Source of the DNA: Malus domestica
Lineage: Eukaryota; Streptophyta; Magnoliopsida; Rosales; Rosaceae
Reading direction: 5' to 3'
DNA length: 64,000 bases
NCBI RefSeq assembly: GCF_042453785.1
Contig: NC_091674.1
Location: 30,391,501-30,455,500, forward strand
Each line of letters begins with the position of its first letter. The first letter of the stretch is position 1. A program made the position numbers and the translations under genes. Below, piece after piece: positions 54,432 to 64,000 of the stretch. Below the pieces are notes generated by a model. It saw only the letters and a list, made by a program, of their open reading frames with translations. It searched no databases and was not told where the DNA came from.

Positions 54432-57193
54432 TGACACACCCCGTCCCGAAGGAGGGCATGCTGGCCGTCACGTGAGAGTGACGTAACCATTTGCACAGTA
54501 CGGAAGCTTTAAGATACAATTTAAATTGATACACCCGAAGGTGAGTCCTAATTTTGTCCAATCTGTCAGAACACCGTCGAATTCCTCGTAGTCACCACAC
54601 CTTTGTGATTCCTGAACCTGGAGGGGCGCAAAACCAAAATTGAGTGGGTCAGTAAAACAATTCTTTTCCAAATCCAAACATTTCTCAAAACGTTGTAACC
54701 CCTCTCCGTAAAACCTGTATACTTTCCCAGAAATGTAAAATATAAATATACATATATATTCTCAAAACTTCATTTTTACTATCTCAACATTATCTCTTTA
54801 TCAATCATGCCATGCCATGTCATCTCAACATTTCTCATATTAATTATGCCATGCCACATCATCTCAACAGTAATAAGGTATGAATGCATCAACATAATCA
54901 TATCAGGTGCAAGAAAGTAATCAACCGTAGGCCCTCTAATAGCCCTATACGGTTGAACCTAGAGCTCAAAATCTATCATTATCACTCTACCGGAGTCACC
55001 TCTGTGACCCGTCCGGCCTTCTGCACACAAGTTACGCTCTAGTGCTTCTCATAAATCATCTGTGCACATAATCTAAGGTCACCCACCAGTCGGAATCTCA
55101 CTAACACTCTCGCGACTGGTCTGTCGTACCCACTCCGCGTGGACTGTACGACTAGCATCTACTTGGATCCAAGGCGAGCGTGCGATGCGGTGAATACTAT
55201 AAGCACTAAACCATGGTGCAGGATTTGAGCTCAATATATATCATCATCATCATAACAGTAATTAAATACTCATCTGTGCGTCCACCGCACCATTTCATAC
55301 ATATGCATCATAAATCAATTCTTACCTGTGCGTCCACCGCACCAATTCATACATATGCATCATAAATCAATTCTTACCTGTGCGTCCACCGCACCAATTC
55401 ATACATATGCATCATATATTAATTCATGCATGGCATTTCAACTCACATTTCTATATACTTTTCATATCAATTCTATGCATGGTATTTCACTTCCCGTTTT
55501 TCCACATAACTCATATGCATTTCATTTTAAACATATTTTCATGCATTTTCAATTTCTGGGAAAACGTTAAGTATATATATATATACGGAAAACAAAACTG
55601 CCCACTCACCTGGAGTTCATCCAACAACTCCCTAGCACCACACATCAAGGCGTCACGACGATCGCCGCCTAGAATAGTAATCAAATCCAACCTCAGAATT
55701 CATATCGATAGAATATTTAACTTATATAAAATACGTCACTACGTAGTTCGATCCGGAAGATCTGCCACTCAGATTTTAAATCCATAACTTCCAGAGGTCC
55801 ACAATATATCTCTAGGACAACATCCTAAAATTTCATTACCATCCAACGGTCGGATCTCCGTCAATTTCCAAAACTAAGTGACGGTTAACATTTTATATTA
55901 TGGACTTACAATTCCAATTCCGGAAGATCCGTAACTCGGATTCCCAATCCATAAGTTCCAATAATCCTCAAATATTACGTACTATAACGTATCAAAGTTT
56001 GGTGATGATCCAACGGTCGGATCATCAATTCACATTTTCACCTAAATGTGAAAACTATAAAACGTTATTTGAACACCTAACCAACAATCTTCAATAACTT
56101 TCTCATACGGTGTTCAATTTAGGTATATGAATATACCACAGTGATCTACTCGACGTCACGGACGTCGACATATTTTTAAAATAATTTTATTTTTATTTTT
56201 TATTTTTACTGTAGCACCTTCTTCTTCCTTGGGTCGCCGGACTGGTTTTTCCGGCGGCCGTTTTCTGAACAGTTTTTCAAATTGCCATAACTTTGTCATT
56301 TCTCAACGAAATCAAGTGATTCAAAAACGAAAGTTGTAGCCCTTGAAGAGACAAAGAGAATGGTACCTTGCACAACACCTAGTTCGCCGTGGTTTGGCCG
56401 GAAACTGCCTCGAAAGCCTCGGAGGTCGCCGGAAACTGGGTATTTTTCAAATGAGTATAACTTCTTCAATACTCAACGAAATTGAGTGAAACAAAAAGGA
56501 AAGTTGTAGTACTTGACGAGACGAAGAGATTGATACCTACCTCGACTCCTAACTCGCCGGGGATTCGCCGGAAAACGCCTCGAAAGCTCCGGCCAAATTT
56601 TGAACTTGTCGATCTCCGTGTTCTTACGTCCAAAAACTTCCAACGAAGCACTCCGAGCTTCCTTGGGACCTCACTAAGCTCACTATGAGCTTGGATTGTC
56701 CTAAAAATCAACCAATTCAAAGCTCATGAACAGTACACTTTCATGGGGAGTTTAGAATCTAGGTTTTCCGAAGTAAAACTTACCTGAAATGGATACCAAC
56801 GTGATCGTGAAGTCCTCAGGATTCCAATGGTGGTCTCAAACTTGACGTTGGTATAGATTTAGGGTGGTTTTGGTGGTGGTCCGTGTGAGTTCGAAGGAGA
56901 GAGACAGAGAGAGTGAGAAATCGTGAAGGAGGAGAGAGAAAGACAGTGAACGGGAAATGAGGAGGGTTTTGAGGGATGTGGGGATCCCACGTGGTCCTTA
57001 TTCCAATCTCCAAACACCAAACTTTAACATTTTAACCTAAAAATCTAAGTTCCATCCTTATTAAATTCCATTTTATTTTCAAACTTAGGAACCTAGATAA
57101 TTAGCAACCTGAGCTTCACAAATTTAGTATTTCTTAAGGGCAATTTCGTCCATTCACAGCCACGAATATAATAATTTGGAACGGGCTGTGACA
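54432..57193 (-). repeat. 3' LTR of element E
   Basis: 2762 bp, TGTCACAGCCCG...GTGTGTCA on the minus strand. It includes a 52-bp repeat array (55270-55425). The ORFs inside are repeated exactly in the other LTR and are not supported as genes. Confidence 0.95.
55270..55425. repeat. 52-bp tandem repeat, three units, in the LTR of E
   Basis: Units of 'ctgtgcgtccaccgcacc' plus 'tcatacatatgcatcata', period 52 bp. Present in the same place in both LTRs (60484-60639), so the array predates the insertion. Confidence 0.9.
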
Positions 57194-57519
57194 ATCTTCC
57201 CTCCTTATAGAATTTCGTCCCCGAAATTCCAGCAACCAACCAATTCATCAACACTTATACCAACCTCGGTAAGTTTCTTTCATCCGATTCTTTTTCTCCC
57301 ACGTAATTTTCTTCCACTGAATGATTCCTTCACAAAACTTTTACCATTTACTCTATCTTAACTCTCAGGACCTTCTTTTTCCAATCCAAATTCTACTTTT
57401 CTAAGGTGAACACTTCTAAAATATAAAACCATCTTATGATCAACGTCACTTATAATATTCAATTGGTAGTAACCAGATCTCAATTCAATCTTTGAATCTT
57501 CGCAATTACTTTTGAGTTG
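57194..57519 (-). other. Element E internal, 3' side
   Basis: Begins (minus-strand 3' end) with GGGGACGAAATTCTATAAGG and the polypurine tract, the usual end of the Ty3/gypsy pol region. No ORF. Confidence 0.7.
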
Positions 57520-57985
57520 GTTAAATAAACATCAGTACATCACCATGGATAACGGTTCTCAATCGTTACCCGACTCCATTATCTATAATCAAGGAATAGT
57601 CTTTAAAGTCCATTTTCTTTCTCACCCACAAACTGGTGCTCCTCAACAGTGTTGTACTAGGTTGAATAAAACTTTTATCAACCAATTCTCTCAACTGAAT
57701 TTCCAATTCCCTTAACTCATCATGAACCAATCTTTAACATAAATTTATACCTGGCAACAAATCAATAATGAACCTCATATCTCTGCCTGAAGACAATCCA
57801 GGTATACTTTCAGAGAAGACATCAAGAAAAGTCTAACTCTTTCGACATTATTCACACTACTCCAAACAACATCATTTAGCACCACATGAGCTAAGTATTT
57901 TTGACAGCCTTTCGAAAACAATCTCTTTGCTCTCACAGCATAAATAATGGCTGAACTCAATCCACTTTGCATACTTACAAAAGTA
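57520..57985 (-). pseudogene. Ty3/gypsy pol relic (protease-reverse transcriptase border) in element E
   Basis: Minus strand 57972-57775 reads SAIIYAVRAKRLFSKGCQKY and LAHVV, the known stretch before gypsy reverse transcriptase. In the next frame FLDVFSESIPGLSSGRDM and IDLLPG follow, then ELEIQLRELVDKSFIQP near 57670. This matches the chromovirus pattern FPDVFPEDLPGLP...IDLLPG...ELK.QL.ELLDKGFIRPS. Frames change several times and no catalytic site is left. Confidence 0.8.
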
Positions 57986-59631
57986 ATCTCTGTTCATCCA
58001 GATCGATGGAAAGTGACTGGTTTCCCGTAACAATCCATTTAGTCACAATTATAACCAACCACTCTAATGGAAATAATTTAACCGACACAATACATACTTT
58101 ATTAATACTGAACATTCTAAATAAGTACAACACTAACATAAAATAACCTACCGGGTTGCTTGCTTAACGAATCCACGAATGAGTTATTAATATTACGGTC
58201 TGCAGCCCGCAATACTGATAAATCATCGTTGTCTCGATAAGTAGGCAACCACTCACAAAGATATAACATTACTATTTTGTCACTCAATGCAAAATACATA
58301 CACTCGTCTCAACTACATTTATTTACCACTCTCTAGGTAATATCATACATAATAAGAAATATATCAGCCGAAGTCAACTAGAATGACCAATACGGTTGAT
58401 TCAACTCTTATCTCAATAATACGTCGGCCGGATCCACTCCGCGTGGTCGGCACGGCCGAGCCTATAACTCACCAATTTCTCATATGTCAGTCAAATCCAT
58501 TTCTCATGGTCCGTACGGCTGAACATATAACTCATCAAATATCTCTGTACTCACGGTCAATCCGACCAAACTACTAAATCCATAACTCTGCTGAATCGAC
58601 ACTATGATTTCATGGAAAATTGTTGAGTACAACTGATTCTAGGGACGATTCACAACTCTGTGTCCCTTCTGTTCACATAAACACATTCATTAATTTCACA
58701 TTTCCCAAAGTGTTAATTTTGTACATGCTGCACAAAGTACATTTCCTTTACTCGAGACACCTTGTCTCAAATATCGGGGATTACCAGTATATCCATCACT
58801 TTTATTCTGACCAGCGACATTAAAACCTCAGCTGGAAAAATTAACTCTAGCTTCACTTCTTTCGAAGCTCTGAATCTTTCTATATCCTTGATATGACGAA
58901 TCATTAACTTTATCGTCTTCTTTTAATTCCCATTCTTTTCTTATTCTTCTTTATTCTCGTTGCTCATGTTCTCAGAGTCCTCAAGGCTCAACAACATCTA
59001 GCATACTCCTGATAAGAACTACAATGGATAGTGGTCACCCAAAATACCACTTCCCTTTTTGCCACCCAGCTTAAAACAACATAACACCTCCACCAAATTA
59101 ACAACAATATCTGGATGGAACGAGGCAAGTCTGAAAACTTTCTATAATATCCCTCGATCATCACCTTCCTTGTCTCATATTTGTAAACTCTTGTTTACTA
59201 CCATCAATAAATGCCGGAGGGATAAACTTTTCCTTAAAAAATTTTAAATCGGCTGATTCCTCTGGTGACAACAATTAACATTCCTGTTTCCACCAGGATG
59301 CAAATTCATACCCAAAACCAGGTAGTCGTCTCGACCCACCTGTCAGAAGGAAATTTCCTTTGACTTGCATAATCTGAAACATCTTTTCCAATTGGTTAAA
59401 CCGTCACTCCGCTCCCTCAGGTTCATCATTTCATAAGGTGATTCAAATTCAACTCATAACCCGTCTTAAAATGTCCATTTTGATAATATACTGAATCACC
59501 ATAATCATAGTTTCCCCCAAACCGCTAAATCAGGGAGACTAAATTCCTCTAACTACGTGGTTTGCTACGAGGCGGTGTAGTTCTGACAGAATTCACTATA
59601 AACTTCTCAAGATGTCCAAGATTGCAACCAT
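57986..59631 (-). other. Element E internal, non-coding
   Basis: No domain recognised; stops in all frames. Probably further decayed gag-pol. Confidence 0.6.
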
Positions 59632-59645
59632 GCTCTGATACCAAC

Positions 59646-62407
59646 TGACACACCCCGTCCCGAAGGAGGGCATGCTGGCCGTCACGTGAGAGTGACGTAA
59701 CCATTTGCACAGTACGGAAGCTTTAAGATACAATTTAAATTGATACACCCGAAGGTGAGTCCTAATTTTGTCCAATCTGTCAGAACACCGTCGAATTCCT
59801 CGTAGTCACCACACCTTTGTGATTCCTGAACCTGGAGGGGCGCAAAACCAAAATTGAGTGGGTCAGTAAAACAATTCTTTTCCAAATCCAAACATTTCTC
59901 AAAACGTTGTAACCCCTCTCCGTAAAACCTGTATACTTTCCCAGAAATGTAAAATATAAATATACATATATATTCTCAAAACTTCATTTTTACTATCTCA
60001 ACATTATCTCTTTATCAATCATGCCATGCCATGTCATCTCAACATTTCTCATATTAATTATGCCATGCCACATCATCTCAACAGTAATAAGGTATGAATG
60101 CATCAACATAATCATATCAGGTGCAAGAAAGTAATCAACCGTAGGCCCTCTAATAGCCCTATACGGTTGAACCTAGAGCTCAAAATCTATCATTATCACT
60201 CTACCGGAGTCACCTCTGTGACCCGTCCGGCCTTCTGCACACAAGTTACGCTCTAGTGCTTCTCATAAATCATCTGTGCACATAATCTAAGGTCACCCAC
60301 CAGTCGGAATCTCACTAACACTCTCGCGACTGGTCTGTCGTACCCACTCCGCGTGGACTGTACGACTAGCATCTACTTGGATCCAAGGCGAGCGTGCGAT
60401 GCGGTGAATACTATAAGCACTAAACCATGGTGCAGGATTTGAGCTCAATATATATCATCATCATCATAACAGTAATTAAATACTCATCTGTGCGTCCACC
60501 GCACCATTTCATACATATGCATCATAAATCAATTCTTACCTGTGCGTCCACCGCACCAATTCATACATATGCATCATAAATCAATTCTTACCTGTGCGTC
60601 CACCGCACCAATTCATACATATGCATCATATATTAATTCATGCATGGCATTTCAACTCACATTTCTATATACTTTTCATATCAATTCTATGCATGGTATT
60701 TCACTTCCCGTTTTTCCACATAACTCATATGCATTTCATTTTAAACATATTTTCATGCATTTTCAATTTCTGGGAAAACGTTAAGTATATATATATATAC
60801 GGAAAACAAAACTGCCCACTCACCTGGAGTTCATCCAACAACTCCCTAGCACCACACATCAAGGCGTCACGACGATCGCCGCCTAGAATAGTAATCAAAT
60901 CCAACCTCAGAATTCATATCGATAGAATATTTAACTTATATAAAATACGTCACTACGTAGTTCGATCCGGAAGATCTGCCACTCAGATTTTAAATCCATA
61001 ACTTCCAGAGGTCCACAATATATCTCTAGGACAACATCCTAAAATTTCATTACCATCCAACGGTCGGATCTCCGTCAATTTCCAAAACTAAGTGACGGTT
61101 AACATTTTATATTATGGACTTACAATTCCAATTCCGGAAGATCCGTAACTCGGATTCCCAATCCATAAGTTCCAATAATCCTCAAATATTACGTACTATA
61201 ACGTATCAAAGTTTGGTGATGATCCAACGGTCGGATCATCAATTCACATTTTCACCTAAATGTGAAAACTATAAAACGTTATTTGAACACCTAACCAACA
61301 ATCTTCAATAACTTTCTCATACGGTGTTCAATTTAGGTATATGAATATACCACAGTGATCTACTCGACGTCACGGACGTCGACATATTTTTAAAATAATT
61401 TTATTTTTATTTTTTATTTTTACTGTAGCACCTTCTTCTTCCTTGGGTCGCCGGACTGGTTTTTCCGGCGGCCGTTTTCTGAACAGTTTTTCAAATTGCC
61501 ATAACTTTGTCATTTCTCAACGAAATCAAGTGATTCAAAAACGAAAGTTGTAGCCCTTGAAGAGACAAAGAGAATGGTACCTTGCACAACACCTAGTTCG
61601 CCGTGGTTTGGCCGGAAACTGCCTCGAAAGCCTCGGAGGTCGCCGGAAACTGGGTATTTTTCAAATGAGTATAACTTCTTCAATACTCAACGAAATTGAG
61701 TGAAACAAAAAGGAAAGTTGTAGTACTTGACGAGACGAAGAGATTGATACCTACCTCGACTCCTAACTCGCCGGGGATTCGCCGGAAAACGCCTCGAAAG
61801 CTCCGGCCAAATTTTGAACTTGTCGATCTCCGTGTTCTTACGTCCAAAAACTTCCAACGAAGCACTCCGAGCTTCCTTGGGACCTCACTAAGCTCACTAT
61901 GAGCTTGGATTGTCCTAAAAATCAACCAATTCAAAGCTCATGAACAGTACACTTTCATGGGGAGTTTAGAATCTAGGTTTTCCGAAGTAAAACTTACCTG
62001 AAATGGATACCAACGTGATCGTGAAGTCCTCAGGATTCCAATGGTGGTCTCAAACTTGACGTTGGTATAGATTTAGGGTGGTTTTGGTGGTGGTCCGTGT
62101 GAGTTCGAAGGAGAGAGACAGAGAGAGTGAGAAATCGTGAAGGAGGAGAGAGAAAGACAGTGAACGGGAAATGAGGAGGGTTTTGAGGGATGTGGGGATC
62201 CCACGTGGTCCTTATTCCAATCTCCAAACACCAAACTTTAACATTTTAACCTAAAAATCTAAGTTCCATCCTTATTAAATTCCATTTTATTTTCAAACTT
62301 AGGAACCTAGATAATTAGCAACCTGAGCTTCACAAATTTAGTATTTCTTAAGGGCAATTTCGTTCATTCACAGCCACGAATATAATAATTTGGAACGGGC
62401 TGTGACA
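59646..62407 (-). repeat. 5' LTR of element E
   Basis: 2762 bp, followed on the minus strand by the tRNA-iMet-type primer-binding site at 59632-59643. It includes the same 52-bp repeats (60484-60639). Confidence 0.95.
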
Positions 62408-62487
62408 GAAGGGCACCACAACTAGGAGGGCAAACAATCCTTGTCCAAGTTAAAGGGCCCCTTACATATAAAAAAGCACTAAAATTG

Positions 62488-62708
62488 GGACTTGGATTGT
62501 CTGCCCTCCTAGTTGTGGTGCCCTTCCATGCCCTCCTATTTTGTGCGGTCACGGTTAAGTCACGTTAATATTTTATATTTTTATTATTTTTTTGTCTTAT
62601 TATCTCATTAAAAATTAATATAAAATATTGACGTGGCTTAACCGTGACCGCACAAAATAGGAGGGCATGGAAGTGCACCACAACTAGGAGGGCAGACAAT
62701 CCTTGTCC
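62488..62708. mobile_element. Second Mutator-type foldback MITE (221 bp), intact
   Basis: Same family as 54244-62446. A 9-bp duplication CTAAAATTG is at 62479-62487 and 62709-62717. The whole element folds on itself apart from a central AT tract near 62570-62610. Confidence 0.92.
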
Positions 62709-62717
62709 CTAAAATTG

Positions 62718-63403
62718 ATGGCCCGTTCTGATGACACAGCAATGCCATTTTTGTTTGACCAACCGTAATATTTAACCAATGCTTTTTGTTTGACCAGAAT
62801 TGATAGCAATGGTATGTTTCTGGGTTTTGCAAGACTTAGATCCTCTCCGGACTGAATCCCTGAGATCAATTAATAACAACCGTTCATCAAAGATTATACA
62901 GTCACAATTGATTTTTTTTTTTTCCTTTCAGTTTTATGTGAAAAATATAAAAAAGAAAATAATTGTGGCCGCATGGTTTATGATAAACGGTTGATATTAA
63001 TTGATCCCTGAATTTTGCGATACATAGATGGTTGTTGGGGATTTGCAGATCGGGTCTATGTGAGCCAGAACAAGGTACAGCTCCATTGTGTCGTGAGATT
63101 TTATATGTAAGTATATAGTTTGACTCATTTTTAGTCGAAATAGGTTACAGCAATTCACCCTCAAGCATGAAAATTTATACGACGAAAATACAATATGTAA
63201 ATTGAGTAAACGGTGATTAATAGTCAATGGATGGTAGCAAGACTTTGTTAATTAATGATGCCATTTCCCAAGTCCGACTCTGGCCAACATAAGAAAATTT
63301 AGAACATTATTCTTAGCACCTAAGATTCCGAGTTCGGTAAGAAAATAAAACTAGAGCAAAATGAAAAAAAGGTATATTAGTATTAATATAAAGAACTCTG
63401 CTT
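62718..63403. other. Intergenic sequence, no gene seen
   Basis: It has short inverted phrases around 62868-63000 (aaccgttcatcaaa against tgataaacggttg) that suggest another small MITE-like foldback, but no clear ends or duplication were found. Confidence 0.45.
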
Positions 63404-63406
63404 TAA

Positions 63407-63891
63407 GGGCTAGTTTGAAATTGTTATGCTTCTAAAAACAACACCATTTTAAAAAATTTGAAACATCAAATGTGTTTGGTAAAACAAACAAAAAAAAGTG
63501 TTTTTCTTTTAAATTGCTTCAATAACAGTAAAACCATGCTTCTAAAAGTGTGTTTTTTCCAAATCATAGTGAACAACGCATTTAATGAAATTTTGAAATG
63601 ACAAGTGTACCTCTGTATATTTTACAAGATTATATAATCTTTGACCTTGCATTATTCTCTTTGACAATTTTTTTTCACATTCAATATCATATTCTTTTTA
63701 GTCATTTAACATATTCACAGCAGTTTTATATAAAAATTTACCAAACACTCAAAAACTTTTTCTTTTTTTGTTAAAAGGACTTTTACAAAGAAAGTTTACC
63801 AAACACTCAACAACTTTATTTTACAACTGAATATTCTCACAGCAAAACGTAAATACTTTTTTTAAAAGGTACAGCAATACCAAACTAGTAC
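63407..63891. mobile_element. Probable Tourist/PIF-type MITE (485 bp)
   Basis: TAA flanks it at 63404-63406 and 63892-63894. The ends gggctagtttgaaattg and, inverted, gtactagtttggtattg form imperfect terminal repeats. Inside, phrases like 'gtttaccaaacactcaa' occur twice. A 3-bp duplication is weak evidence and a hAT origin is an alternative. Confidence 0.55.
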
Positions 63892-63894
63892 TAA

Positions 63895-64000
63895 GTCGTA
63901 TCTTTTCAGTACGATGAAGCACATACATTATAGTATTATCATCAGTGTTTGCGCTTGAGAAGGACAAATAATCCACCAGCGACGCCGTCGTCGGCAGTAG
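63895..64000. other. Right edge, nothing assigned
   Basis: The last bases (gcgacgccgtcgtcggcagtag) are GC-rich and could be the start of a gene beyond the window; this cannot be judged here. Confidence 0.3.

Larger units (their letters stand above)
54432..62407 (-). mobile_element. Element E: young non-autonomous gypsy-derived LTR element (7976 bp)
   Basis: LTRs 54432-57193 and 59646-62407 are both 2762 bp and in register throughout (offset 5214); I saw one substitution (57150 against 62364). Target duplication GAAGG at 54427-54431 and 62408-62412. On the minus strand the primer-binding site TGGTATCAGAGC lies at 59632-59643, and a purine-rich tract AAGGAGGGAAGA ends next to 57194. The 2452-bp inside has no intact gag or pol. 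Confidence 0.95.
54244..62446. mobile_element. Mutator-type foldback MITE, split by element E
   Basis: Parts 54244-54431 and 62413-62446 together give 222 bp, nearly a perfect foldback, with ends ggacaaggattgtctgccct. The 9-bp duplication AAGTTAAAG is at 54235-54243 and 62447-62455. A second copy lies 32 bp beyond at 62488-62708. Element E went into it later. Confidence 0.9.

Noticed and set aside
55380-55787. ORF of 135 codons, repeated at 60594-61001
   Set aside because: It lies inside the LTRs of element E across a 52-bp repeat array. Conservation is due to the LTR pair, not to selection on a protein.
57176-57361. Possible short coding gene at the start of the internal region of element E
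   Set aside because: It runs across the LTR border and polypurine tract; no domain.

Overview
The window looks like nuclear DNA of a dicot plant. Genes carry GT-AG introns, and the rest is LTR retrotransposons of the Ty1/copia and Ty3/gypsy types, an RTE-clade non-LTR element, and MITEs. The methyltransferase subfamily and several repeat families recall Rosaceae (apple or pear), but that is an inference from memory; no search was run. There are no rRNA, tRNA, CRISPR or prokaryotic features.

The backbone is a tandem array of SABATH-type (salicylate/jasmonate/farnesoate-like) carboxyl methyltransferase genes, all on the minus strand, with three coding exons of about 96, 648-657 and 339 nt. From left to right: the upstream spacer of a gene beyond the left edge (1-1577); a remnant with exon 1 and part of exon 2 (2098-2410); a frameshifted copy with a broken splice acceptor (24806-26118); an intact 360-codon copy (40220-41536); a copy with one nonsense codon (47758-49080); and an intact 363-codon copy (50456-51784). 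The array ends at 52330. Because the spacers are paralogous, they give 'empty sites' that fix the ends of many insertions to the base.

The spacers are filled with transposons. 3197-23112 is a four-part nest. A minus-strand Copia element (A) has lost its reverse transcriptase. In its 3' LTR sits a second LTR element (B). B holds a solo gypsy LTR (D) and a degraded Copia with near-identical LTRs (C). B carries, in its own sense direction, a chimera of host gene fragments: a UBA/zinc-finger-like start, ribosomal protein P0, the GTPase GUF1/LEPA, and a CC-NLR Rx-type N-domain. 26243-33529 is a composite of an intact RTE ORF (1052 codons), an unclassified element with a coiled-coil ORF, and a second truncated RTE 3' end, all between one 17-bp target duplication. 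34569-39902 and 41691-46569 are two further decayed Copia elements.

The right end (52331-64000) leaves the array. It has three Mutator-type MITEs with 9-bp duplications. One of them is split by a very young, non-autonomous gypsy-derived element of about 8 kb with 2762-bp LTRs. A probable TAA-flanked MITE lies near the right edge.

Functionally, only the two intact SABATH genes, the RTE ORF and perhaps the coiled-coil ORF look able to make a full protein. Everything else is relic, regulatory LTR sequence or spacer.
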